Shown piece after piece: positions 47,133-59,492 of a stretch of DNA of 64,000 nucleotides. The stretch lies in contig NC_063449.1 of NCBI RefSeq assembly GCF_020379485.1, forward strand, positions 36,081,473 through 36,145,472. Direction: 5' to 3'. The stretch comes from Brassica napus. Lineage: Eukaryota > Streptophyta > Magnoliopsida > Brassicales > Brassicaceae. Within the stretch, counting starts at the first letter, position 1; each line of letters opens with the position of its first letter. The notes beneath the pieces are model-generated. The model saw only the letters and a list, made by a program, of their open reading frames with translations, did no database searches and was not told the origin of the DNA. A program made the position numbers and the translations under genes.

Positions 47133-48230
47133 CGGAAACGGGACAAAAAAGCTCGCGACAAAAGCAAATCAACCAAATACTCAGATCTGCTCCGGCGTCG
47201 TCCGGCGCGTTCGCGCGCGTCCGGTCGCCGGAGGCTTCCCTCCTCCTTGCTCTGTTTTCCACTTTGCTTCCCGGTCACTCCCCTCCGCTGTTGCTTTGTT
47301 TCGGGCTCTGGTCAAGCGTCTCTTGTTGATTCCGGTGACCGCTAGCGAGGTTCGTCGGAGTTTGCTATCGATTCAGCTTCTGTTGGAGTCAAGACGCGGT
47401 GGTGTGCAGTGGATTTGGCCGTGGAGTCTGTTTTTTCGTGGCTGAGAGAGAGGATTGTGTTTTCTGAATTTCTTTTAAATTCCGAACCCGCACTTTACTG
47501 TGTTAGTAAGTACTGTCGTGTCTACAGGTCTAATTTTAGGGGTCAAAGAGATGTTTCACTTTAAGAGACCATTTCTAGTGTTTGAGAGGATCGAAAGGAG
47601 ATAGATGTTAATTCTGGAGCTTTTGCTTCAGTAATGGTCGATTGCCGCTGATTTGCTCGTGTTAATGTTGGATTTGGAGTGGTTTTTATCTAGTTACCGG
47701 CTGTTGAATAAGACGTAGTCGGGAAGCTTTCTTAGGCTTTGCCTTAGGGTGATGGTATGATGGTGCGTATGAGGCGCGTGGAGAACTCTTTCAAGGTCCA
47801 ATGGCGAGACTTAGTTGGGATTGAAGGGTGTTTACAGCGACGGTTAAAGATTCTAACCTCTTTTAGTTCAGTTATATGTATTGGTGATGTTCGTGTGCTT
47901 CCAGTCCTCCTTGTTACTCCTTTCTACTGGTGTTAGTGGTTGATGAGGTCTCGCTAGGTAAGTTCATATTCGAGTGCATGGTTGAGCATTCCTTGCTGAA
48001 GCTTAGTTTTCACTCTTCTGCCTTTTGTCTCCTTTTTCGTGGTTATATATTAGCTTTAAGAGTGTGTGTTATGTTTATCTTTTGGCTCCGGGTGGTACTT
48101 GTTACCTCGCCGACTCTTGGCTTCGGGTGGTACTTGTTACCTCGCCGACTTTTAGCTTCAGACAGTGTCGTTATTGTATGCGTGTAACCGAATGTTTGAT
48201 ATAATCTTAATCTACTAGATGACAAAAAAA
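47133..48230 (+). mobile_element. GC-rich retroposon with 22-bp target duplication
   Basis: The 1.1-kb insert is flanked by AAAACAATATAATCTTTCAA (plus AA) at 47111-47132 and 48231-48252 and ends in A residues at 48223-48234. It opens with GC-rich TCCGGCGTCGTCCGGCGCGT text. A tandem pair of about 35 bp containing GGGTGGTACTTGTTACCTCG lies at 48084-48153. No domain was recognised in any frame. It resembles the insert at 62493-63267 and is probably a non-autonomous LINE-mobilised family. Confidence 0.8.
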
Positions 48231-48252
48231 AAAACAATATAATCTTTCAAAA

Positions 48253-48765
48253 ATGAATTCATATTCGAAAAAATGCATAACTGCATGGACACGCTTGAAA
48301 TATCAAAGTACACATCAGAGATTAAGCAAAGATCAGTCACCAAAAACAACGAATTTTACCAAATCTCTAGAAAGAAAAGCCAGAAAAAATAAAACAATCT
48401 TCGGAGCCAAAAACTAGCAGATTGATATTAAATCCCCAGAAACAAACTAACGCAACAAAACTAGCTTAATTAAAACAGAAACAGATCATAGGCCAAAAAT
48501 CATCACAACACCCTAGGATCAGAAATGCCATTAAGCAAAAGAGGTGAAGAAGGAGACATGCACAAAAGCCGAACTTTATTAAGGTTGAGGACCGGCTCAT
48601 TATAATATTTCAATAAACGAGAGGAACCACGACCAGTCCGTACAAATTCAAATACTGTGGTCTCAAGTTCCCTTCAGAGTATATTTTTGAAATTTTGGTT
48701 CGGTTCGGAATGACGATGTGTCTCAATTTCGTAAGGCATCTGCCAAAGTCATTCTTTTATTATTT
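48253..48765. other. Unassigned spacer
   Basis: No gene is recognised. It is not obviously repetitive and might be UTR-like. Confidence 0.3.
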
Positions 48766-49385
48766 TGTTAGTGCAAAGATGACACCACAATAAGGTAACG
48801 CAGAAGATAAATCAAGAGACAAACAACTACAAGCAACTCTTAAGCTTTATAAGAAATCGCCTTGTACACTATATTACAAGTTCTGCTTAATCAGCTTTAC
48901 ACAGTCTGTTACACCCTAACAACTGCTACTGAAAGATTCCTAAGCTACCCGCTTATGTCTCTTCTCCGTCAAATACTTCAGCCACTGCTTCAGCATGACC
49001 CAAGAACACCTCCAAGAGCTTCTCTCTCTCTCTATAAGATCAGCCTCTGTGTCTCTGTCTCTCTACAGACGACCCCATAGCTATCTTATAGTTATTCTCC
49101 ACGTTCCCGAAATCCTAGTCTCCAGGGCAACATGTATGGACATCTTCCATAACAATAAGTGCAACTTTCCTTTTCTTGGAATACACTTATTCCTCTTTCT
49201 TTAAGTCATAAACTTGCTCCTCAAGTTTATTCCTCTCTCCATATCTCCAGGATACTCTCTTGCTCTCCAAGTCTACACGACTCCAGCTCAGCACCTTGAC
49301 TCCACATGGTCTTCACCACTCACTACGACGTCTGCTTCAGCAACTACGTCAGCGACTACTTCAGGGCGGACATCTTACATCTTCA
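48766..49385 (-). repeat. 3' LTR
   Basis: This is the downstream LTR relative to the minus-strand gag. It contains a CT microsatellite (TCTCTCTCTCTC) near 49021 that is longer than in the other LTR. Differences from the other LTR are few and scattered, consistent with a fairly young insertion. Confidence 0.9.
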
Positions 49386-49829
49386 ATCTCCCCCTTTTAG
49401 CTTTGTGTGCCGATCAAGCACAACATTCTTCTGGTTCAGCAACCACGTTGCAACCACATTCCCCACCTGGAAACTTCCACACCAAATGTGCTTTTCTCCC
49501 CCACGAGATGTGCACCACACATGCTTTTCTCCCCCATGAGATATGCATTCTCTGTACCAAAACATCATCATTCTCCCCCTGCTTGATTGCATACTAAGCT
49601 AAAACAGATGCTTAGATGTCAAGCCTTACAGACCCAGCCGTCTGCTTCTTCATGTATAATCATGACACAGTCCCTGCTGCAGCGGAATAACAAGTACTGC
49701 ATCACGACCTGATGCACCTGTCGAGCTACCTCTCGACCCACTTCTGTTGAGGACCTGGATACCTTCATGTGTCGTCTCCTTGACCATGAGCCCTTCCCCA
49801 TCCGCACCGAGTGCCCTTTGCACTCGTTG

Positions 49830-51719
49830 CTATTGTCTTGGAGTGATTTCACACCCCTGAAGATCATCTCGCACCACTTCCTGACGCACTTCGATCTCCT
49901 TCCCCTTTGTGTCACAGACAACTCCGTGTCCTGACTCCACGCTTGATGCTTCTAGATCTTCCTGAAGATCACTCCTAACAGAGCTGCATCCATCTTCTGA
50001 TGTCTCATCCTTGATCTCATCAAGTAAGCCACTCTTGGCTAAGGACACCTCTTCAACCCTCCTGGGCTTAGTGAACGTCTTGTTCACCTTCTTGGCCATG
50101 TTTCTGCTCTTTTCACGAGCAAAACACTCCACCTTCTTGTGTCCAACCTTCCCACAAAACCAACAGCACATCCGATGTTGCTTCTTGCTTGGCCTGACAC
50201 AGTTGCTGATGCACCAATCAGACTCCTTCCTTGTACCAGCTGCACAACCATGCTTCAGAAACTCATGTCTGACCTTCATGTTGTTGCACTGATGTACTAC
50301 TTTCGGCTTGTTACTCACAGCTACGCGCTGTAGAACTTCCTGCCTTACTCCCTGTCGTACGTCCCGACGTACTTCCTGACAAGCTCCTTTGGCTCCACTT
50401 TCTGATGTTCTCCCATGCACGAAACGTGGCAACCCCTTCTGCTGGACTTTCCTCAACTTTCTAACCTCCTGTTCCAAAGACTCATTCTTATCTTTTACAG
50501 TCGCAAGTTCTTCCAGCACTTCTTCAAGCAACTTGGTTTGCTTCTGAGCCACATTCTCCCATCTCAGATTCTGATCCTTGAGATTCAACCACTTGTTGTA
50601 TAGCACGTGATACTCCTCATCACATGTACCAACATCTGAATCCGAAGATTCACTAGATTCCTCCTTGCGTGCACCAAATGCAACAAGGTTCTTCATCACC
50701 TTTCCATCTTCCTCAGACTCTGAATCATCAGGCGACTGCAGTGGAACTCTTTTTTCCTTCTTTGAGTTTGGACATTCACACTGTGTGTCTCCAACACCTC
50801 TACACTCAGAACACTTAAGTTATCTCCGTTGTGCTACAGGACAGTCAGCCCTTATATGACCAACACCTTCACACTCATAGCATCTAAGACGTTCTCTTCT
50901 TCTGCTATTGCCACGATCACCTCCCTGGCGACCATACTGATTCCACCCACCAGAGGAATTCATCATCTTACTCAGATTCCTAGCCAACATCCCCATGGCA
51001 TCTTCAACATTCGGAGATCTATCTCCATCTTTGTCAGCAGCAAGAGCTATACTCCTTGATGCACCACCTGACGTAGAGACTGAACTACTGTATTTCTCCA
51101 TCTCTTGTGCCTTTAGCATACCCACAAGTTTGTCAAACTTGAGCTCATCCGTGTTTGTAGTCATCTGCAAGACCACTTTGTGAGCTTCAAACTTTGTTGG
51201 AAGACAACGTAGTAACCTCTTTACCAGCTTTTTCTCCTTGCACTTCTTCCTAAGTACAAATGCTTCATGCGCCATACCACTGAGTTTGGCACTAAAGCTC
51301 GCCACAAAATCATTATCAGACCACCTGAGATTCTCAAACTGCGACCCAAGATGATCTATACGTGTCCTCTTGACACTCTCATCTCCTTCAAACGAATTCA
51401 GCAGGATCTCCCACGCCTCTTTAGCCGAAGTACTCCCCTGAATCAGCTGAAACTGCTCTGCTTCAACAGCTCCAAAAATCACCGACAACGCCTTTGCATT
51501 AAATTTTGATGCATTGCGTTCTGCCTCTGACCAATCCTCTTTTGGCTTAGGCTTCTTCTCACCTCCTGTGACTATGGTAGGCTGCTCCCAACCAATCTCC
51601 ACAGCTGTCCACGCATCTTCATTGATTCCTCGAATCATCTGCTTCATGCGAGCCTTCCAATGACCATACTGGTCCGCATTCAACACGATCGCCTTCTGCA
51701 CAGAGATAATCGTGTCCAT
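49830..51719 (-). pseudogene. UBN2-type Gag with three zinc knuckles, one in-frame stop
   Basis: From the ATG at 51719 the frame gives a UBN2/Copia Gag (DQYGHWKARMKQMIRG, AKEAWEILLNSFEG, LKCLP-type RLLRCLPTKFE). The first zinc knuckle CYECEGVGHIRADC is followed by a TAA at 50820-50822. The same frame then continues with CSECRGVGDTQCEC, an acidic segment, a coiled coil around 50590-50440 (KTKLLEEVLEELATVKDKNE), a repetitive VRQ-rich part, a third knuckle CWFCGKVGHKKVEC near 50110, and an acidic C-terminus to 49830. The stop sits where a Gln codon CAA would fit. A Gag with an extension of about 300 residues and no Pol is unusual. Confidence 0.8.
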
Positions 51720-51757
51720 CTTCACCTTCAGGATCACACCAGTAACTTAGGTGACCC

Positions 51758-51769
51758 GCTCTGATACCA
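51758..51769 (-). promoter_or_regulatory. Primer-binding site for initiator Met tRNA
   Basis: TGGTATCAGAGC on the minus strand lies two bases inside the 5' LTR and matches the standard plant Met-tRNA primer site. Confidence 0.9.
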
Positions 51770-51771
51770 CT

Positions 51772-52389
51772 TGTTAGTGCAAAGATGACACCACAATAAG
51801 GTAATGCAGAAGATAAATCAAGACACAAACAACTACAAGCAACCCTTAAGCTTTATTAGAAATCGCCTTGTACACTATATTACAAGTTCTGCTTAATCAG
51901 CTTTACACAGTCTGTTACACCCTAACAACTGCTACTGAAAGATTCCTAAGCTACCCGCTTATGTCTCTTCTCCGTCAAGTACTTCAGCCACTGCTTCAGC
52001 ACGACCCAAGAACACCTCCAAGAGCTTCTCTCTCTCTATAAGATCAGCCTCCGTGTCTCTGTCTCTCTACAGACGACCCCATAGCTATCTTATAGTTATT
52101 CTCCATGTTCTCGAAACCCTAGTCTCCAGGGCAACATGTATGGACATCTTCCATAACAATAAGTGCAACTTTCCTTTTCTTGGAATACACTTATTCCTCT
52201 TTCTTTAAGTCATAAACTTGCTCCTCAAGTTTATTCCTCTTTCCATATCTCCAGGATACTCTCTTGCTCTCCAAGTCTACACGACTCCAGCTCAGCACCT
52301 TGACTCCACATGGTCTTCACCACTCACTACGACGTCTGCTTCAGCAACTACGTCAGCGACTACTTCAGGGCGGACATCTTACATCTTCA
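51772..52389 (-). repeat. 5' LTR
   Basis: This is the upstream LTR relative to gag, nearly identical to 48766-49385. Confidence 0.9.
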
Positions 52390-52394
52390 TGTTT

Positions 52395-54810
52395 TTCTTT
52401 CTATATATTTTTTTTGTCAACTTTGTATTTTGTTGCTTAAGAAAATTACAAGAGAGTTTAGAATAACCAAGTTACAACATACGAAGAGTTCTTATTTCTA
52501 GCTAGAATTGCTAAATGATCTGCTCTCATGTTTTCTTCTCTTTTTACATGCTTGAACATATGTCTCTTTCCTTCAATTAGTTTCATGATATCATCCAAGT
52601 GAGTTTGGATAGATACATTCTTCGGTGAAGTTCCATCATATTCTTCCTTGGTTACTCTTTCCAGTTGGTTATAGAGAATAGCTGAATCACCGCAGAACAT
52701 GACGTTCTGATATGATAGCTTGTTTATCTGGATTATTGCTTCTTTTAATGCTAGGGCTTCTTCGATTTCAATGACTGAGTTTGTCGCTTCCGTTGAAGTA
52801 GAGCCCTGTATCTTCGGGATGTTTTGGGAATCGTATAGAATCCAGCCTATACCTCCCCTTCTATTCTCATCAACCCAAGATCCATCAATGTAGCAATAAT
52901 AATTAATCATCTGATCTTGGTGGACAATAGGTTCTTTGATGAACTGATTGCTCTCATTAGAGTCTTGATTCCTTGCCTCTGTCCATTGGCAATGATCATT
53001 AAAAGCCTTGTGTATAATGTCTGGAATAGACCATTTCTTTCCTTGAAAAGCAAGGTCATTTCTCGCTTTCCATATGCGCCATCCAATGAAAGGGAATACC
53101 GAATGAGGCTCAGTAGCTTAGTTGGAGAGGAGATGGTTTAAATAATCTTCAGTGTTAAGAAGAGGTTGTGACTGACCTGAGTAAAAGTTAAAAGAGGCCA
53201 GTTCCCATATTTTCTTAGCTACACGACATTGAAATAGTAAGTGAAGGGTATATTCTTGATGTTCCCCACAAAAGAGACAGTCCCGATGTAGCCTGAACTT
53301 CCTTCGATGAAGAGTTTTTGCCACTGGGAGGACATTGTGCAAGACACACCACCAGAAATGTTGTATCTTTGGAGGTGCTGATAAGCTCCATATTTTCCTC
53401 CATAGCTTATTCTGTAAAGATCCTGCATTATCAACATTATGGTCTTTAATAATCTGGTGGTATCCAGTTTTAACTGAATAGTCTCCAGATTTATTAAAGA
53501 TCCGAAGAGGGGTATCAGGAACTGAGAAGACACTAGGTCGGATCTTTCGCACTAGAGAGATATCTTGCGGGTGAATATGGCGTTTGAGTTGATCTTCATT
53601 CCATTCGGTTCCTAGTTTTTGTATCAGATCAGCAACTTTTGATTGGTGGTTTGGTAGAGACAAAGAGGGACGAGCTGGTCTAGGGGGATTATCAATCCAT
53701 GGATCTTTCCAGATATGTGTGCTTCTCCCATCTCCTATTCTCCATCTAAGTCCCTGTTTTATTAATTGGTTCCCTTGGAATATACTTCTCCATGCATGGC
53801 TCAGATGATGTCCTAAAGGCCCTTCTAGGAGTGATGATTTGTTGAAGTATTTAGCCTTGAATACTTGTGCTAAAAACGAGGTTGGTTCCTTCAATAATCT
53901 CCAGCTTTGTTTAGCCAATAACGCAATATTAAACTCGTGTACATCTCTAAAACTCATACCTCCATATTGCTTCAGTTTAGTCATTTTCTGCCATGCAAAC
54001 CATTGTATCTTCTGTCTATCTTTACTTGATGACCACCAGAACTGCCTTATATGTCTCATGATCTTGGCTGTGATTCTCTTCGGTAGCAAAAAATAAGACA
54101 TAGTATAAGTAGGTCAGGAGATAACATTTTTTTGTTCCAGTTGTCTAATTTATTTTCGACCCTCTGCAGTATAAATGAAAATGCATCATGCTTGTTGCGA
54201 CCAATAGCCAATCTGGCAGTCCCAAATATTTACCAAATCCCTTTGTGTTCTTGATGTGGAGTAGATTTGCAATAGAATCTTGAGTACTAGCAGGGACGTT
54301 CTTACCAAATAAAATAGCAGACTTCTGAAAATTTACATGTTGCCCAGATGCTTCTGCATATGTGTTAAGTATATCAAGGATTTGCTGACATTCCTCGAGA
54401 TTAGCCTGACAAAAAAGTAAAGAGTCGTCAGCGAAAAGCATATGTGAGATAGGAGGACCATTTCTACTTGCTTGGAATCCATGAATCTTTTTTGTTTGCA
54501 TTGCATGAGTGAGCATAGACGACAGTCCTTCAGTACATAATAAATATAAATAAGGGGATAAGAGATCTCCCTGTCTTATTCTACTTTGAGGTGTGATTGT
54601 ATCAGTTGGAGATCATCCATTGATAAGGACTGAGTAAGTGATTGATGTAACGCAATGCATAATCTATGAGCGCCACTGTTCTGAAAATCCCATTCTCATC
54701 ATAACCTGATCAAGAAAGCTCCATTCCAATTTATCAAAAACTTTCGCAATATCTAGTTCGATGGCCATGAAAGGTTTTGAAAGTTTTTTTGCCCAGATGC
54801 TTCTGCATAT
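52395..54810 (-). mobile_element. L1-type LINE, 5'-truncated, minus strand
   Basis: Reading from the right: reverse transcriptase begins near 54780 (KTFMAIELDIAKVFDKLEWS), passes RQGDLLSPYLY and the FADD box (LFADDSLLFC, about 54440). After a frameshift near 54145 the RT tail and zf-RVT domain (54101-53118, with a CLFCG knuckle) follow. An RNase H-like domain lies at 52910-52458 with all four acidic residues in place (IDGSW, EALALKEA, CGDSA, RADHLA). The A tail is seen as T near 52405-52422, next to the LTR element. It is disrupted by at least two frame breaks. The right end has a 22-base duplication of internal text. Confidence 0.9.
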
Positions 54811-57182
54811 AATATAGTTTTAATTTTTTTAGTCACAGAGAAAACTAAATTACACAGCATGAAACATAAATTTGCCTAGAGAGCCGTGAGATTTTCTAGA
54901 TTCCACAAAATTTTAAAATATTATGTTATAAAATATATTAAATATAGTGTAAATTAATTTATTATATTAATTGTATATTTTGGAAAATAAATAACCAATT
55001 GAAATAAACAAATAACTTTTAGATCATATCAAATGTAAAACTCAAATTTTTCTCTAAAATGAGTAAAATAGAATATCTAAAAAAATAGAATATAGAGTTA
55101 TTTGATCAAAAAAAAAATATATAGAGTCAAAATGCTCAATGGCCGGCTTAATTTTTTTTTGGGACCAAAAACCACTTAAGTGACCGTTAAATGTAGGGTT
55201 TATTTGTGGAATAGCCATATTTGAGAGATAAATTAGGTTAGTAACATTGATTTTGACATAATTCATTGTCATACATTTGTTTTCCATTTTATCCGGTTAT
55301 GCCCAGTCGATTAAAAGGTTTCCAGTTGCAAGTGAGAAAGTAGGTGACATCTTTCTCTTGGTGGAGTCATCCACATATACATTTATTAACCAGATACATA
55401 TGTATCGTGTATTCTATTTCATATCACCGAAATAGTATAAGAATATAACCCCACCTACAACCTTTAAATACTAGACATATCCCAACTCTAGTTATCACTT
55501 ATCCCACCGCAACCCCTAAATATTACACCCTAAGCTCTAAGCAGTAAACCCCAAACCCAAGTCTAAACCCTAAATTCAAGTCTAAACCCAAATAGAATGA
55601 AACAAAATAAATAACATAGTACATATTGGTAAAGCTATGAAATGTATGTGATTGCATGTAAGAAGTTGATGCCGATTCCAATCATACCCCTTCATCTTCT
55701 AAATACTAAACCTTAATCTCTAATCACTAAACTCTAACCCAAATATGAACCTTATATCCAAATATCAAAATCTAAAAAGTACATAATATTATATAATATT
55801 AAACTATACAATATAGATCGTAATACAATTTTTACGGATACATATAAAGATAGTCAGAATTTAAGAAAATTATAAACTATATTTCTAAACAAAATATAGC
55901 ACTTTTTATTAACTAACAAATGGAATAGAATATAATAAAATAGTATAGTAACATAATAGAACACATAACAAATATACATTTTTATTTTATATGCATATAA
56001 TAGAATACAATAATAAAAATTGTTCATCTTCTCCCACATACAACAAAGATTTCCTGTAAATTCAGATACAGATACGTACATGTTTTGGTGTCCTCGCTAC
56101 TGTCGCTTTTGGAATCAGAGAAGCATCTCCTTTCCGTCACCGAGAAAGCCTCCTAAACCGGTTTTTCCTCCATAAAACTTTTCGGGAATGTAGTCCGTAA
56201 CGTCTTCGCCGCTCAAATCTGTTTTGGATAAATCTATTCACTTTTCTAAATATCAGCAATAAAAAAAAACTTATTTTGTGAGTGTGTGAGAGCAACAAAG
56301 AACCACGTTTATCTTTCACAATCAATAATCATTAATTAAATTTTTTTTCTCTAAAGGTTGAGCCGGTGAGAAGAAGGGCTAATGCAGTATTATTATATAT
56401 ATAATAGTGTATATACAAATGTTAGAAAAATTAGTTACTCTGTGAATTAAATTCTTTTTCATGTCATATAGTCCAATTTCCCTTGAATATAAACACACAC
56501 GACCCAAAAGAAAAAAAAAAGCGTGTGCTTGACTTGGGGTGAAGTATTATTATATATCCTTTCCACTCTTTCAAAGTCTCCTCTACAATTATATCGATTA
56601 TATCCATTAGCAAAAAAACAAGCGCATCCTAACAATTTCCTTTTGAATCGATGGAAATGCTAAATACTCTTCTTCGTTCAGAAGTTTTGAACCTGACTTC
56701 GTCGATATTGTTCCTCTGAAAGATTAGTTGGGTCTAGATCTTAACATTCAATTATTAAAAACAGAAAGAAAAAAAATACGATATGCAAATAACAACATGT
56801 ACAAATAACTAAGGACTTAATTAATTCTTCCATATTCTAAATCGAAATATGAGTCGATTTTACCTATTCATCAGTAAGATTGAACCTATGATCCAGACTA
56901 ATATATATGAGTTTCCAAATGTTTCTGTCACTGCTTACTTAGCTATTTATCTTCCTTTGACAATCATGGCCATCGAAGCTTCTAATATATAGAAAAATGT
57001 TTATTAATTGTTATAAATCATAATAGATGTAGGATGCAAGCTAAGATTTTCTTTCATGTCTAGGATTTGCCGTTGACCGGAGATGGGTTCCAAAGGGTAG
57101 ACGCGTTAGTCCACGAAACACAATTTTTTTAGAAAGTCTCTAATTTGTACACTTCTTTTTTGACTTTCGTCTAATTAGATAC
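54811..57182. other. Intergenic AT-rich stretch
   Basis: No gene is firmly supported. On the minus strand at about 56215-56120 a short frame reads SGEDVTDYIPEKFYGGKTG and GGFLGDGKEMLL before a stop, which looks like the C-terminus of a real protein, but I do not recognise it. Decayed telomere-like CCTAAA text lies at 55500-55760. Confidence 0.35.
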
Positions 57183-59195
57183 TGCTTAAGTCAGTTTGTT
57201 TAGCTCTCCCTATCTATGCTATGTCGTGCTTTTGGCTTCCAAAGGACACATGTGCTCGTCTAGTTAGCTCAATGACTGAGTTCTGGTGGAGCGGTGGTAG
57301 TAACAGAAGGAAGATTGCCTGGGTTTCATGGCAAAAGCTGTGTAAGTCCAAAAAAGATGGTGGTCTAGGTTTCAAGGACTTGGAGATGTTTAATCAATCC
57401 TTACTAGGCAAACAAGCTTCACGTATTTGGAGCAATCCAAATTCTCTTGTTGCGCGTGTCCTCAAGCAGAGATATTTCCGCAATGGTTCCTTCCTAGAGA
57501 GCAACTTGGGGTCTCGACCTTCTTTTGCTTGGAGGAGTTTGTTACATGGTCGAGATTTGCTCAAGCAAGGCTTGGTTCAGTTGATTGGTGATGGCACCAA
57601 CACAAATGTTTGGTGGGACAATTGGATCATTGATAAAACCCTTAGAACCCCCAACTATAGAGCAAATTCAGTTGTGGATCTTACCCTAAAGGTTTCTGAC
57701 CTTTTGGAGCCACACTCTGGTCTATGGAGTCAGAGCTTGATCCGAGAGACCTTCAGTCCTGCAGATGTGGACATTATTCCTAAAACTAGAGTTAGCCCGG
57801 ATAGAGATGATCATCTTATCTGGGCTTACACAAAATCTGGTGAGTATACATCTAAAAGTGGATATAAGTTCCTTGATATAGCAGCAGAAAGTATAAATCC
57901 CACTCCTCAGATAGTTTCTCCTATTGAGAAGAAGGTCTGGTCAGGTCTTTAGAAAACCAAAACTTCACCGAAACTCAGACACTTCCTATGGAGAGTTCTA
58001 TCGGGTGCATTGGCAGTCAGGACGAGGCTGAGAACGAGAGGCATTAACATAGACCCTACGTGTACGGTGTGTGGAGCTGCTCCTGAGGATATTGCGCACG
58101 TTCTGTTTCACTGCAGTATGGCAAAGGAGGTGTGGTCTCGGTCCTCGATTCCTCTTCCTCCCTCAGGGTCTTGGTCCAACTCGGTTTTCCTTAATCTCTA
58201 TCATCTCCTGGAGTGTAGTAAAAAGAAGAACCTCGCTCCTGAGAATGTTCAGACGTTTTCTTGGATCCTCTGGCAGATATGGAAAACAAGGAATGAATTT
58301 TGCTTTGAGCACACTAGGAAGGATCATGCTGTTGTGTTTGAGAAAGCTATTATGGAAGCTGAAATTTGGAGAGAAATTCAGGCTCCTAGCAAGATTATGG
58401 ACCCTCCTACGTTACCGGCCTCTAATGAGAATGTGGTTTGGATTCACCCTCCTCCATCTTGGTTGAAATGCAATCTGGCTTCCTCTTGGTTGGAGAATGC
58501 GGTATTGAGTGGAGCTGCTTGGTTGGTGAGAGATGAGAATGGTAGGGTGGTGATGCATAGTCGTCGTGCTTTTCCCTGCTTATCCTCTGGCTTAGATGCT
58601 GAGCTTAATGCTCTTCTCTGGTCTGTGGAGTCTCTCGCAAGTCATCATCTGGATAATGTAATCTTTGAGTCCTCGTCTTTGGATCTTCGTCGAGCTTTGT
58701 TGCAACCACACCACTTCCCCCAACATCAGGTTCTAATATCATTAATTCTCCAGCGTCTTAATGGTTTCCAGGCCTGGAGTGTTGATTTTGTTAAAACTTT
58801 GCGGAACCTGCCAGTGCTTTCGATTGCTAATAGTGTAACTTCGGACAAGAGGCATCAATCGTATGTGGCGTCTGGTGGGCCTTTTTGGTTGCATAATCTG
58901 TTACAGAAGGAAGCTTTGACTAAGTCTATGGGATTTTACTCCTCTGCTGCTGCTGTGAGATCTGGTTCTTGAAGTACCTCACCTCTACACGCTCTACCTT
59001 GTTTGCTGTTTCTCCTGGCCTATGCGGGTTTTCTTCTTTGCTGCCTATTGGTAGTTTCTACTATCTTGTTTAGTTTATTACTCGTTTTTTCCTTGCTTTC
59101 TTTTATGTTTGATGTCTTTTCATTTAGGCCTCTTTTGAAGTTTGATACTCGTTTCCAGTCTCTCTTCTTGAATCAATGAAATCCAGTGTTAAAAA
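57183..59195 (+). mobile_element. L1-type LINE, 5'-truncated, nearly open
   Basis: One frame runs from about 57183 to 58972 with a single TAG near 57950. It covers the RT tail (ALPIYAMSCFWLPKD), the KDGGLGFKDLEMFNQSLLGKQ block, zf-RVT (CTVCGAAPEDIAHVLFHC near 58062) and an RNase H-like domain (58430-58900). In the RNase H-like part the usual DGSW is ASSW and the later Asp positions (FESSSLDL, NLPVLSIANSV) are also lost, so nuclease activity is unlikely. A 3' UTR of about 200 bases ends in ATGAAATCCAGTGTT and A residues. Upstream RT and endonuclease are absent. Confidence 0.9.
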
Positions 59196-59490
59196 AGAAG
59201 AAGACAAGTTTGCATTAAATATTTTACTAATTTCAGGTACGGACGAGTAAAGGTATCAGCCAAACGTACCTGATCAACTTTCGTAAGAGATTATACTATT
59301 TTGACCGATATCGTTACTTCATTAGCAGTCCCAAACAAAAAAAATAAACTGAAAGACGTACTTCTATTTCTTTACTGATAACCAGAAGATTATGTACTCA
59401 GACATAAATTAACATTTAACGTATATATGTAACTTCAAATTCTGTGTTCACACTTCAAAACTCCAAATCTATGACTATATGGTTGAATTA
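59196..59490. other. Spacer
   Basis: No gene is seen. Confidence 0.35.
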
Positions 59491-59492
59491 AG

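Larger units (their letters stand above)
48766..52389 (-). mobile_element. Non-autonomous, gag-only LTR retrotransposon (Copia-type)
   Basis: Two LTRs of about 620 bp (48766-49385 and 51772-52389) begin TGTTAG and end CTTCA on the plus strand and are nearly identical. On the minus strand TGGTATCAGAGC at about 51758-51769, directly inside the right LTR, is a primer-binding site complementary to the 3' end of initiator Met tRNA. A polypurine tract AAAAGGGGGAGAT lies next to the left LTR (about 49387-49400). Only a gag-like frame lies between; there is no protease, integrase, reverse transcriptase or RNase H. Flanks TATTT and TGTTT agree at four of five bases. Confidence 0.9.

Noticed and set aside
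47004..47345. Arg/Ser-rich open frames on both strands
   Set aside because: They lie in the GC-rich head of the retroposon, occur in several frames at once, and show no domain.
48593..48690. Possible small nuclear RNA or rRNA fragment
   Set aside because: I compared it from memory with U1-U6, U3 and rRNA motifs and found no convincing match.
49214..49597. 127-residue frame and its twin at 52218-52466
   Set aside because: Both are the same LTR sequence; LTRs are non-coding and the frame opens into different downstream text.
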